DNA from: Ampullaceana balthica
Lineage: Eukaryota; Mollusca; Gastropoda; Lymnaeidae
Assembly: GCA_944989445.1 (NCBI GenBank)
Contig: CALYLW010001101.1
Location: 131,227 to 195,226, forward strand
Direction: 5' to 3'
Length of the DNA: 64,000 nt
Of the stretch, positions 50,746 through 62,413 are shown piece after piece. Numbering within the stretch: position 1 is the stretch's first letter; each line of letters opens with the position of its first letter. Both the position numbers and the translations under genes were made by a program. The notes beneath the pieces were generated by a model. That model was not told the DNA's origin. It worked only from the letters and a program-made list of their open reading frames with translations, and ran no database searches.

Positions 50746-51364
50746 ATGGCTTGGCTGATTATTTTTATCTCACTAACCAGCACTAATGAGATAATGACAG
50801 CAGAATCAGTGGAAACACAGTTTTGTCAAAACACCACTGCAGGTATATGGTAAAGCAATATCTACTTGAACGAGGAACACTGTATGTGTTTGTAAACGTT
50901 TAATCTTAAATGACATTGATTTGACTCAAAGGCTCGAAGGGCGCGCAAATTATAATTAATGGTTAGTTTATATTATTGCAATTCTTTAAAAGTGCGCTAC
51001 TTTAGTGAATTCAGTAAATGATTTTGTGTTGTAGTTGGGGTCGATAAAGAATTAACATATCGCCAGAACAATTAATTGGCCTGTTTATTTTTGCTTTGAT
51101 GACTGCATTTAAAAGAAAATAATTAAGATTATTGTGTTGTGTATAGAACTGTATAGAAAATCGATAGTGCTGGTATTTCAAATACGAAAATAAAAGAATG
51201 AGACAATGAAAACTTAAATATTTGCGTCAATATATGAAGTGTACACCTTAAATGAACTTGACTGGCAAAGAAAGTCCATTGTTAACCTTGAGTATGCAAT
51301 GAGCCATGGTCAATTTGTAGTCCTTCATCAAAAAACGAGAAACTAATTTTTTTTCAGTCTTTAT

Positions 51365-51435
51365 AAATTATATATCTATCTATCTATATATATATACATA
51401 TTCATATATATACATATTTATATATATATATATGA
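51365..51435. repeat. (TA)n-rich microsatellite in gene B intron 1
   Basis: ATATATCTATCTATC followed by repeated TATATA and TACATAT units. Confidence 0.85.
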
Positions 51436-52474
51436 AACAATCATCTTTTTTATATAATTACTAACAAAACAATAAATGGTGCAATACTTAGCGTGAAACA
51501 ATCATATCATAACAATATTCAAAGATCAATCTTAATAAAAAATTTAATGCAATCATGCAACAATGTTACTTTAATGACAGTATTAATGGGAAAACATATA
51601 TTGTTTTGTCACCCATATACCTGAAGTAAAAGGATAGAGTGATAATTAAAGGTTTAAAAAAATCGTAAATAATTCAGGATTTAAAAAAACAACAGGTAAT
51701 TAGGAATAAGACATCGCGTGTTACCAACGGGATAAGATGTTTTGTATATGAAACTTTTTTCTCGTCAATAAATATATATGTTATAAAACACAAACATTAC
51801 AACACCAGCGAACCCTACTTTATAAATGCACACTCACCACAAACGTATAGATAAGAGATGTGTTTTTTGACTATCATCTAAATATATTTTTTTAATTAAT
51901 TTTTTTCTATTTATAATATCTATGCGAATGTAAAAATAGCATGTTGTATTTTTAAATACTCGGTTGTGTGCAATTCACTTGTTGCCCAATGGGCCCCTCT
52001 TGTCTCCCCAGATGTCAGTGCTACCACAGATTTACCCAATGAAGATAAAATATTGCTGTCATTAATCATTGACATGTATCCTCCTCATGCTGATATCACT
52101 CAGATCTCATTTGGCCTGACGCTGTATACTGAGTAAGATATAATTTCAATTTCTGAATAATGGTGCGCATTTGCACTAATAAAAGACAAACCGTGCAACT
52201 CTCTATTCTTATGATGATTTTAGAATTTCATTTGAGCCAAGAAAAGTAATGTTTTAGATATAATTAAGAAATTATTGTAAAGTATATTTATGTTTTAGAA
52301 TGTGCAAAAAATACGATAAATAACAAAATATATTGATGTTTTCAGAAAGGAATGGACACACACGCTCTCACATTAAATACTCATACAGGCACTCAAAGAT
52401 ATGTATATTATTTCTCATCTTATTATAGAAACCTCGGCCAATGTTAATAGATAGATAAATAAAATAATCTAAAA

Positions 52475-52657
52475 AATCAATAATTTAATTACGGTACATG
52501 CGATCGATCTGAAATTTTGATACATTGTTTTTATCATCGGTACGAAACTGCCTGCAAAATCTTGCGAGCAAGTGGGTTAAAAATCGATCAAAAGTTTTGG
52601 CGACAAGCAAGCAAGCAAGGTCGGCCGCAGACACCACGAGTTAATATAAAGGATTTA
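52475..52657 (-). mobile_element. half of a TIR-ended element in gene B intron 2, next to the exon 3 acceptor
   Basis: The complement of the first 180 bases of the element at 20566: TTTAATTACGGTACATGCG, GATCTGAAATTTTGATAC, AAACTGCCTGCAAAAT, GTGGGTTAAAAATCGATC, then ACACCACGAGTTAATATAAA and GGATTTA. It ends 40 bases before exon 3 of gene B, so only a short native stretch remains for the polypyrimidine tract. Confidence 0.82.
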
Positions 52658-53230
52658 AAAATGGGGTTTTACTTTCTATTAATACTGTATTTTCCAGTGT
52701 ATAACCAACCCTAATATCAGCATATGCAGCGCACACTACTATAAACAACTCAGTGACTAACATAGATTGTTCAGTAACTCCATCATTCAACTACACTAAC
52801 AGAGGCCAGAAGTTTTTATGTTTTCTTAACACAACCACGTCGGTATTCGAATGTTCCAGACAAAACAACCCCCGCGCTGGCAAAAACCTGTTCATGATGA
52901 TCAAAGAAAACCAAACTGCCAACACCAGTGCCACTTACTCCCCTTTGGTGGCCCTTGCTCAACACCAGGCCATAGTCCGTGTAATGTGTGTGGAAGGGTA
53001 TGAGATAAGCTGTGATTGCTTCGCCGATGTTATTGATGAGTATTATTTCACGCCCAGGCCGGGTCATCATTACAATGTTGCAGTAAAGACCTCAGCTGTG
53101 GGTCTATCTTCTAGCTTGTTAGCTTTCTTCTCTGCCTTGTATATTTTGTGACACCCGTTGTTGTAGAATCTTCAAACTCATTTGAACACTAGACCACTTG
53201 TGTATGTGTGTGTGGGGGAATATGTTACAG

Positions 53231-53567
53231 CAGTGGGTCGGGAAACCATGGCTCGCGAGCCAGATGTGGCTCTATTGATGGCTGCATCTGGCTCTCAGAC
53301 AAATGTTCGTTTATTTAAAAAAAATCTTTTATTCAGACTCATTTGATCTATATATTAAATGCATATTTTAAAAAAACAGCCTAACATTGTCATACAAAAT
53401 AATTCAGAGATATAATTGTTTGTACTTTTAGTGTTGAATTTACACACAATGCAAACATTTGTTTGAATTTTTCAGTTTTAATCGTAATGTATGACTCTCA
53501 CAGAATTACTTTTCAAAAAATATGTGGTGTTTATGGCTCTCTCAGACAAAAAGTTTCCCAACCCCTG
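53231..53567. mobile_element. hAT-like non-autonomous element with perfect 8-bp target duplication
   Basis: Starts CAGTGGGTCGGGAAACC and ends GGGAAACTT-like inverted (TTTCCCAACCCCTG). TGTTACAG flanks both sides (53223-53230 and 53568-53575). Near the left end is the GGCTCGCGAGCC palindrome frequent in hAT elements. It lies 79 bases after the gene B stop and has no coding capacity. Confidence 0.92.
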
Positions 53568-53575
53568 TGTTACAG

Positions 53576-54606
53576 TATTCAAGAGTACTGTGAATCAATA
53601 AATACAATTGTAAAAGTCACCATACAATGAAAACAAAAACAACAAACGAATACATTTCAGTCGAAAAAGTGATTAAACGAAACTAAATGATTTGAATATA
53701 TGTGGCGATTTTAATGTTTAAACTTTATAAGTTTTCTATTTATTTCTATAATGAACACCGGTTTGTATTTTTGAGTAAACAAAGAAATTGAAAGATCTGA
53801 ATGCCATTTTTATATTGAATACAAATTTCCTTGTATATTTTAATGAAAGTGAATCTTACGTTTTGAAATGTGAACACTTGAATGTATACTTTGATGAACA
53901 AATGCATGAATAAAAAAATTCTTCAAAACTCTTTCCAGTTGATTTTATCAAGATTAGGTTTTTTTTATTTTAATATTTTTTTTCTATAGCAACTCTTTTG
54001 TGTTCATATCAATTAGAATTTGTGAATGTGAAATCTGTCGAGAATCAGTCTTTCGGCTAATACTAAAGTAGTTTAAAAAAATGTTTCCATTTGGAGTGAT
54101 TCCTTTGTTATAACAAATGTCTGAAAACAAAGCAATGATGCTTAGAAGAAGAAGGAGTTGAGTAAATTACATTTCTATTTTGATAGAAGTTTTTTCAGAA
54201 TGGAAAGACAAGTCAACAAACTCACTGTTCATGGCAAATAATTTAATTATTTTGAACATAGAAAATAATCATGGAATTCAGTTTAATTAAGTCATTTTCA
54301 CTTAATTGAAAAAATGGTGATAATAATATATAAAAATTATAATGAAAAAAAACTTTTTTTCCATTATATTGTTTAATATTATTAGAAATTGTAAGTAAAA
54401 CTGGGATAATAATAATACATTTTTATCAAGCAAGATACGTCAAGAAAAGTTGCTCTAGTCTTTAGTCATGTATGTTGTATTTCTTGAAATCTACTGAAAG
54501 TGTAAGTTGTGAGCTCCTATAATTATGATGGTTTTTTGTTATTATTATTATTTACAAAAACATTAATCTTCAACATCTGTCAATGTTGCATTTCTATGAA
54601 AATCTT

Positions 54607-54641
<35 letters not shown>

Positions 54642-56472
54642 AATAGACCCACACAATGAATAAACAATCGAAGCCCCATTAAATTTTTAAAATCTATTTA
54701 TACTGCCATTAAATTGGGTGACTTTAAAAACATACATCGCATGGCAATGTCCTTGTGGAACCGGAATGCCCACATTTCACTATCAACTAACCTAAGCTTC
54801 TAACACAAAATCAATTTGGTGACAGACGAACCAAACTCATTCCTGCATTAGGCGTGTAGGACCAGGTCACTGTGTTACACACACAGGGCCGTACTTGACC
54901 TATTTGTGCAATGGTTCTGAGCCGATAACAAGAGCTGCTTAAATAATAAATCAAGCGCATTGTTCTGTGGGAATTTGAAAACTAATTTGAAGAATGGTAG
55001 AGCAATTAAAATTAAGGGTATTTAGTATTTTGTAACATTTATTTAAAGTGCAATCATTTATAATTATGAATAGCAGATTTACTTCTTTGTTAGGCCTATT
55101 ACTAGTTACTGAGCCGCCAACCTTTAATCATCTAAATTTGATATTAATTATTTCTCTGGTAAATATTTAAACTTTGAAAATTCTTGAACGTTAAGACACC
55201 TCAAAAAAGTCTATATTATTGCAAAAATGCAGTAATATTTTTAACTAGCCTTAATTAAGATTTTCTAAATTATCATTGTATTTATTATTATTGTATTCTT
55301 ATGCTGTTAAAAGGGGGAAAACCATAAGCAAACTCAATTTTAACATGATTATATCCCTTGTAAACAAAAGTAATCATAAGGCACTAAACTCTAAACCCTC
55401 GAAGAACAAAATTCATATATTTTTTATAAGGTTTCAATGTTCACATAACTTTAAGAAACTTATTCTCTAAGTACAGTACATAACGGACTGTGCATATGAA
55501 TAAAAGTAAAGTAGGACGCAATAACATTTAATTTCGAAGCAGTCTGTAATTATGTTGGAGAGTTTAATTTTTCTACCCGTCTTCTAAATAAAATTAAAGG
55601 ACGCGCCAACAGATTCCCATTTAACTTACAACCCAAAATATTTAAAACCATGATTTTGTTATGGGAACGTTCCAAAAGGTTGATGCATTTTGTTAATTTG
55701 TCGTTGATTAGTGCAATAAGGCGTACAGAAAGTTGAAATAAAACGTCAACAAATAAATATCCATATTAGTCAAATAAAAGTGCGCTGTTGAGTGAAAGTT
55801 TAGGTATTACATAAATTATTTAAAGCTAAGTTATTTTTTATATGTAACATAAAAAATTATTAAATATGTTACTTAGAATTGCAACAACATTATTAAACAA
55901 ATGCATTAATTTTGTTTTGTTTGAATTTTAAAACAACCTTGCCCAAGGCGATTACCAAATGGTAAGGACATTCACAAGACTTTGTCATAATTTGAAAGCT
56001 CTTGTTATGTTTAAGTGGAAAGCCGTTATATCAAATGCCATGAAAACTGGAAGTTTTTCTTGTTGCACAACCGCAGTAGCCGTTAAGCGGCGATAATAGG
56101 AATGTTATTTTCCGAATGCATCGAATTTTACACAGTAATGATATCACATCCGTTAAATGCTTTAATTTATTACACGAACACAACACACACCTGCCAATGT
56201 ATACAATTAAATCTAGGATTTTTGTTTGCACTGAGAGTACACAAAACAAATTTCCTATTCAGGAAGATTAATTGTGGAGCCTTTCTGTTTTCTGATTTCC
56301 ATCTATAGGAATATTGTCAAAGAAAAAGTCTTATCATGTCAAAAGAATTTTCTTTGCAATAAAATACAACATGAAACCATTTTCCTATCAATAAACACAT
56401 CCTGTATTTAAAAGAGCATTTTAATAAATACTAAAATCAGAAAGAAGAAGCGTTTTGTTTATTATAGAACCA
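53576..56472. other. intergenic between genes B and C (convergent), no gene recognised
   Basis: AT-rich with a CT/AT microsatellite at about 54608-54640. Short ORFs (55276-55470, 56031-56308) have no motif. A TTTATT at 56457-56462 could be the minus-strand poly(A) signal of gene C, only about 11 bases past its stop. Confidence 0.5.
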
Positions 56473-57444
56473 TTACTTTTTTCTATTTCTTTTATCAGGA
56501 CGATTTTCTCTCTTACTGACTCCATTAGCTACAATTTCATCAATAGTAGTTGTGTTGATGTAATCTGAACTATTCATTTCATTGTGAGGCACAATTTCTG
56601 AATCTGAACTTTTTGAATCCGCCTGCGGGAATGCTGCTGGCGATCGTATGTTCATTCCGATAGTGTTTACGTAACCCGAATCCTGCCCCGCCCCAGGGGA
56701 ATGATTCCTGGGTTTCTGTAAAGTGTCTGAACCCGATGACGTGTGGCTTTTATTGTTGTATGCTTCATTAGTTGTTGGTTTCATCTTCACATACATGGAA
56801 TCCCTGTTGCCGTCATCTGCTGTTGCATGCTGGGCGATGTCCATCGGCTCGTAGTTCTGGTTACTTAAAACTTCATGAGGCATTACAGCTGTTTCAGCCT
56901 GAGCTTGTGTGCTGGAACGGGCGACATTATTATATTGAGAGTGGCTTGTGTCTTGGTTGCCGTACGGCTCGTCCGTCCTTGTTGGCGGCTCGTCGTTGAA
57001 CTCACCATATGGGTGAATACTTGTCGTCGCGCCAAGTTTTGAGTAAGCCGCAGGTTCTCCCGGGTGTGATGGACGGATGGTGACGTCGTCGTGATCGTCC
57101 GGGAGACTGGCATTAGTCCGTCGTCTTTGCAGCCACCACAGCAGAAAGATAACACCGACTAAAAGTGCGACGCCGATGATTCCAAAACTAACTCCGCATG
57201 CGATTGCAATGGTGTCCTCCGTTGCTTGAGTTTTCGTAAGGGTCGTATTTGTTGTAGTGATGATAGTGGTTGCTGTGGTTGTGGTTGTGATTGGGGGGTT
57301 TGTTGCAGGTTTAGAAGTAATTGCTACGGTAGTATTAGTAGTAGTAGTAGTAGTAGTAGTACGAGTAGAAGAAATTATTGTAGATGACATATGTGCTGGT
57401 GTATGCCCATCTGTTCCCGACCCTACATTGGTTGTGGAATTCAT
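56473..57444 (-). CDS. gene C: single-pass mucin-like membrane protein with YxxM and YxN docking tail (unnamed)
   Basis: 323 residues in one exon from ATG 57444-57442. A strong acceptor (CCTCCTCTCCACAG) lies near 57494 and an in-frame TAA follows it, so this ATG is the first usable one if that acceptor is used and a 5' UTR exon lies upstream. Residues 1-78 are almost all Thr, Ser and Asn, with N-glycosylation sites and no signal peptide. Residues 79-104 are a TM helix followed by WWLQRRR, so topology is N-outside by the positive-inside rule. The tail (105-323) has nine Tyr motifs: YSKL134, YGEF146, YGNQ161, YNNV171, YEPM198, YVKM218, YNNK229, YVNT258, YINT295. YxxM is the PI3K p85 SH2 ligand and YxN the Grb2 ligand, from known SH2 specificity. 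Function is inferred only. An upstream ectodomain exon using another acceptor cannot be excluded. Confidence 0.8.
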   Translation of the reverse strand: MNSTTNVGSGTDGHTPAHMSSTIISSTRTTTTTTTTNTTVAITSKPATNPPITTTTTATTIITTTNTTLTKTQATEDTIAIACGVSFGIIGVALLVGVIFLLWWLQRRRTNASLPDDHDDVTIRPSHPGEPAAYSKLGATTSIHPYGEFNDEPPTRTDEPYGNQDTSHSQYNNVARSSTQAQAETAVMPHEVLSNQNYEPMDIAQHATADDGNRDSMYVKMKPTTNEAYNNKSHTSSGSDTLQKPRNHSPGAGQDSGYVNTIGMNIRSPAAFPQADSKSSDSEIVPHNEMNSSDYINTTTIDEIVANGVSKRENRPDKRNRKK

Positions 57445-57494
57445 TTCCAACCGTCGGGTAGATCCGAGCTTCCTCCTTTAAATACAAGATCTGT

Positions 57495-58104
57495 GGAGAG
57501 GAGGATGGCACAAGAAAGCGTTACAATATATTTCAAAACGGAACAACGTCACTAATTTAAAATATAGAATGTAGAAAATGACCTGTGCAATCTACTGTCG
57601 TCATTTCTAAGTCAATTTTTTTTATTTTAAATTTTAATTTACAAAGAAATGAGCCATTAAGATAATAAATATCGGTATGCCATCTCTATAAAATAACGTC
57701 ATTGAAGAAACTTGAAAACTTAGATCCAATTATGTAATTGTATTTTACTCACGTATAAAAAGATTTAAACAATATCTTATTGTAGAAAATATTTGTTTTG
57801 TAATACATAAGAAAAAAATCAGATGAAATTTCGATTAATTGGTTGAAGATAAGAAAAATTCAATTGCGCTTAAAGTATCAATCAGTAAATTTCTGAAAGT
57901 AAATGAAGTAATCTCAAAAAGGGAGATGCGAAACTAATGTAAGTAAAGTTTTCAATAGATAAATTTAAATGTGCTTTTTTATTTTCATTTATTTGAAATA
58001 ACTGCATATTTTTTCCAAGCTTTATGAGTTTATAGATATAAATTTTAAACATTTTACTTTTATATTCTAGTATATTTTAGATATATTTTTAGCTATATAC
58101 ATAT
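57495..58104. other. upstream region of gene C, nothing recognised
   Basis: AT-rich. The gene C promoter and first exon may lie here or further right; no TATA-like or conserved site stands out. Confidence 0.45.
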
Positions 58105-58906
58105 TAGGGCTGTTAACGATTAATTTAGATTTAATCGTTATCTTTTGAAAAAAAATAACGATTAATTTATGGTTAATTTCGATGAAAGCCAAAATTAAAA
58201 TGTTAGATGTCATAAGTAACACTTATTAAACGTTCTTGTTGAAAATCTAAATAACACTGGATTGTCTCCTTCATATGTCCTCTTTTAACCAACTACACAA
58301 AAAGACAAGTGTGTTGACATTATTTGGTTCATGTGATGAGCGGGTCTAATTGACAAAATATAATCAGACGAGCTGAGCAATCATTCACATGGAACTGAGG
58401 TAAATTGTGTGCACAAAACGGTCTTGGCAAGGAATGACATTTTCGGATATCCGTGTTTATTAAGTTTCCACCATTGTAGAGGGTTAATGGATTCAGGAAC
58501 TTTCATCTCCATTTTGTAACGCAGTAATACATCAGAAGAGCTGTCGTCATTTTCTGTCGCTGAGTTAGACTCCATTACTGGCATTAGCTTAATGCGCTTT
58601 TCATTTGGTTTGATAAGTAGGCGTATTGTTAGAACCATGGTAGGCAAACGATTTCTCACAGTGGATACAATTAATTTTATCAACATTTTGAGCATTCCCA
58701 TTATTCAATAATTTAACAACAAAATGTTGGTGTAATCGTCAAAAAATGTGTTATTATATATCGGCAGCTATTTTTATTTATTTTTTATTTTACTTTTTGA
58801 CTTCCAATAATTTGTAAGTGATGGGTCGATTAATCATTAAAAATAATTTAATAGTTAAATTTTTAACGATTAATCGAGAAATTAATAGTTAATTTCCGCA
58901 GCCCTA
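58105..58906 (-). mobile_element. internally deleted hAT transposon
   Basis: Inverted ends TAGGGCTGTTAACGATTAA and its counterpart ending GCAGCCCTA, with imperfect 8-base flanks (ATACATAT and ATATAAAT, 6 of 8 alike). The 802-base length is far below that of a full hAT element. It retains a piece of transposase on the minus strand (58701-58381). Confidence 0.82.
58381..58701 (-). pseudogene. hAT transposase C-terminal dimerisation-domain remnant
   Basis: The 106-residue frame ends VPESINPLQWWKLNKHGYP, KMSFLAKTVLC and TSVPCE, matching the hAT family C-terminal signature (PLxWWxxNxxxxPxLxxLAxxxLxxxxTSVxxER). The frame stops with TGA exactly where the conserved Arg after CE should be. Sequence beyond the stop still looks related (LLSSSDYI). 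The catalytic DDE parts are deleted, so the protein is dead. Confidence 0.88.
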
Positions 58907-58935
58907 ATATAAATATATATATCTTGTGTGTGTCC

Positions 58936-59155
58936 CTTAACCTCGTGGTCATAGGGGGTTCTAATGTTTCCATTACAACTTTCTCGGGGGTTGATAGACC
59001 TGGCGGAGCCCATCTCCTCTCCAGGTCAGCGGAGGACTTTTCTAGCAATATGCATTCATCAACATTTTTATTGTGGCTTTGCCTTTAACGTGGGCAAGAT
59101 CCCACGCTCCTCAGCTTGTGAGGCGAGCGCACTATTGACTTCGCTATCCAGACAA
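58936..59155 (-). mobile_element. SINE-like element, family 2, fullest copy
   Basis: Read on the minus strand it begins GGATAGCGAAGTCAATAGTG, then CGCTCGCCTCACAAGCTGAG and GTGGGATCTTGCCCACG. The last is a B-box-like stem sequence placed as in a tRNA-derived head. The shared body follows (AAAGTCCTCCGCTGACC, TGGAGAGGAGATGGGC) and a GGGACACACACAAG end. Relatives are at 17068 and 25093. Confidence 0.8.
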
Positions 59156-59159
59156 TATA

Positions 59160-60590
59160 TACATATTGTTTTGTTTAAAGTAAATGAACATTTTTATATT
59201 AGTTAGATATTAGTATTCAAAGATTAAGTGGTACACCATCATGAATGGGAGTGTAGTCAGAACACACAAGCTGTATGAAACACTCGGTAAACCATACATA
59301 CAGCGTGATGACACCTAAAGGCCCTAAACAAAATGTAAAGAATGGTCTGTCTGAAATATCTTTTAAAACACTACCTCTGACGTCTTAAGAGAAAAAATGC
59401 CATTCGTTTGCTACTTTTAAAGACATTTCAATATAAATAAAATTTTGTCTAAAAAATTATAATAATTTTATTTCTTTTTTGTAATTGTACAAGTATTTAA
59501 TGTATAATCATTAAATTTTTGTTTTCTCCCTCGTTCAGTTCTCAACGCTTGCCCTAAACCTACCCCAGGTCATCACTCCCCTCCTTTAAAAAAGAAATAA
59601 AAAAGATATTTAAAAAAAAATGATTTTCCTTTCGGTCGGCACCTGAAAATGCCATGCTATGTTGAATTTCCAACAATAATTTAACTCGAAACGTCCATAT
59701 AGAAGTGTCGACGCAAAAAACATGATCTGGAAACTACCTGAAAGGAAATACCTCGTAACAAACGTGATTGTTGTTTCTTGTGTTCGCATGGTAAGGTAAT
59801 AACTGTTGCCTGATGTAACATGTTGGTAGCGTATTTGATTTCAAGATCGTGATCAAATATACAGAAACAATATCACAGCTGTAATAAATGAATGATCCTC
59901 TCTAAATAGAGTTTATTTAGTTGATTCCCGTAACGTTGCTGCGAACACTCATACAGCGCATAAAGCGATTTAACTGTCACGATCCGAGCATATAGCTGGA
60001 AAATAGCTGTAAGTAAGGGAGCACACATGTAGAGCAATGAAGTTCTCTGACCAAACTGAAGGAATGTTTAGTGATTGTCTCCCTTTGGCAATGTGACAGT
60101 TATATCCTCTCCCATATGGAAAAATAATCCTTTGATGACTGTAAACGATACAACTAATTTAATGATTATTTCCTTTAAAAAAAATAAAACAAAATAAACA
60201 TTTCGACATATTCAATAAGAAAAACGTTTGAACCAATGACTTAAGATTGTCAAAGCCGATGCAGACATAATTTGAAAGTGCTAACCAATGTGTGAAATAT
60301 TCAAGGTACGAAGAAGTTTATTATTTTGTCTGTGTCGTAACTGCCTTAATCCTTAGCCTTTCTTTGGATCCTTTTCGCATGTCTTTGGGATCAATTGGCC
60401 TTATGTCACTCTATTTAGGTCCTTTCATTATATCACTATGAAGTACGATTAGGGGGTTGTGCTAACAAGAACAACTTTAGCAGTGGGACCAGGAAGTTGA
60501 ATTGCTCCATACAGGTAACTTAGATTTGAAGAGTTGACAGATTTATACTGGATTAATAAACAGTTAAAATTAAGTGTGATGTATCTAGTT

Positions 60591-60643
<53 letters not shown>

Positions 60644-62413
60644 GTATGTGTGTGTGTTGATTCTGTCCTTCGTAAATTGAAATCCTAACTTATAAATATA
60701 TAATGTAATTTTATAAATACAAAAATAATATATGGTTAATAAATGTTTCAAAGGGTATTAAAAACCTGTGATTCAATCGTGTCCTTTGTGATAAGAATAC
60801 AAACCTTTAAATAATGATACACTAGTATACAACATGTACACTCTTGGTAAAAAACTGGGATTGTATTTTTTAATTTAAAAAGATGGAATTAAATTTCAGT
60901 GAAGACTTGAGTATTTCGTCAGTTTACCGATGAAGACCTCTTTCAGACACGTTCGTTGTTTCGTTAGGTCCCTCTCTTAAACTTATATGTACCTAGTCGC
61001 ACTGATTTCTTCATTGAGGACTGTCGTTATTCTACGTTTGGGTGTTTATTGCCCTACGACCAAAGTACCGTCAAATCTGCGAAAAAAGTTCCATATTTGA
61101 CACATGCGGTTTAATACTTGGTTTAATGCTAAGCAAGACATCTAAGGGTTGGTATGGGGGGGGGGCTTTCTTTAGTAATTAGAAATGATGAGCTCTGTTA
61201 TTACACAGACTAAAATTGTTTGAGTACAAAAAAGTCGTACAGAATATTGGGGGCTCTTATTGAGGATTTAAATTTAGCCTAACAATAAATTACTTATTAC
61301 AATGTTAAGCTCATCAACTATTGTTGAATATTTTCGATAGAAATAATAAAGTAGACAAGAGCGTTAGTAAAAAAAAGTTGTGCAATACATACAACCGTGT
61401 GAATCTTTTTCACTTTTTCCTAACAAAACTATTTTTAAGATGTAAAATTTTAACGTATATAATATATAGCTTCCTGCACACAAACACACACACGCACAAA
61501 CACATACAAAACACTTTCTCTCGCTCTCTCTCGTCATAGACATAGTAGATTAACTTTACCTGTTTCCATTCATCCAGGATGTATATGAGAAACTAGAAAC
61601 CAGGCTCACGTCTGTAACTGTAATCAAATCACCTGATCATTTTAAGTGTTCTTACTCAACTTTACAGTAAAACAATTCCTATAGACTTTAGACACGTGGA
61701 AGATACGTAATCCGATAGTGACGTCTGTTACCAGTAAGGCCTTCCCTGAGATCATATGTGCTGTGCCGTCCCCTCACGAAGGCCACACCGACCTAGGGCT
61801 CCTGTCAACACATCATTCACCTGACTATAAGGCGTAACCCGAATCTCCCAGGTAGTCAGCCGCTTTCCTACCTGATATAAGTGAAGGTAAATAAACTACG
61901 ATTGGCTTACAGACACGGATATACATCCGGACTGGATGAACTGGGAGCGTGAATATGGAGGTGGAGGTTCAAATTAGCTCCCATTGATTAAAACTAACTT
62001 CTTGTTGAAAATGTGTTAGGGTAGCCATTGAATAGTGTACATGGGGTAGGTGGAGTGGGGAAACAAATCTTTTTTACCCCCCTCCCCTAAAAAGTTTTTA
62101 AAAAATAACAACTGCACTTTGTATGCTAATTACACAGACTATACTTTGTGAATGTCTATTTGTAGATGTATAATTTTTTTAAAAATTTGTGTGTGTGTGT
62201 GTGTGTGTGTTCATTTCATTGTTGGACAACAATCCGAGGGGGGGGGGTTTCATCATAAGTTTATCAAGGGCAGCAATATTTACAGTTTTCCTATTGATGT
62301 TGGTGTAGTGCTCAGACACATTCTTCCTGAAACACAATTACAACTTGATTAGTTTGGATATGTTACAATAAAATAATTCGTTTAGATTTTAAAATTTTGC
62401 AGAGATTTCATTG
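59160..62413. other. intergenic, no gene recognised
   Basis: Contains a (TA)n run at about 60592-60650 and a (GT)n run at 62188-62210. A GC-richer stretch at 61680-61960 is unassigned. I looked on the minus strand for upstream exons of gene C and found none I could support. Confidence 0.45.

Larger units (their letters stand above)
50746..53151 (+). pseudogene. gene B: GPI-like Cys-rich surface protein related to gene A, with a stop after exon 2 (broken or mis-modelled)
   Basis: Exon 1 (50746-50842) encodes a signal peptide, MAWLIIFISLTSTNEIMTA, and ends G|GTATAT. Exon 2 (52012-52132, acceptor CTCCCCAG, donor GA|GTAAGA) continues in phase with DLPNEDKILLSLIIDMYPPH...ISFGLTLYT. Exon 3 starts at a strong acceptor (TTTTCCAG, 52698) and is open in the expected phase to 53151, except for TAA at its second full codon (52702-52704). 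Read in another frame, the first 45 bases give CITNPNISIC, which matches the CLCNADTNVC start of the gene A domain. So two compensating shifts, or an error, are possible. The rest has C-x(8)-C patterns (FLCFLNTTTSVFEC), N-glycosylation sites and a hydrophobic C-terminus (SAVGLSSSLLAFFSALYIL) typical of GPI signals. Function unknown. Confidence 0.55.

Noticed and set aside
52012..52132. Gene B exon 2 as the first domain exon of a Cys-loop receptor or ACh-binding protein
   Set aside because: ISFGLTLY is superficially similar, but the next exon lacks the expected DVDEKNQ and Cys-loop segments, and the gene A comparison explains the exon better.
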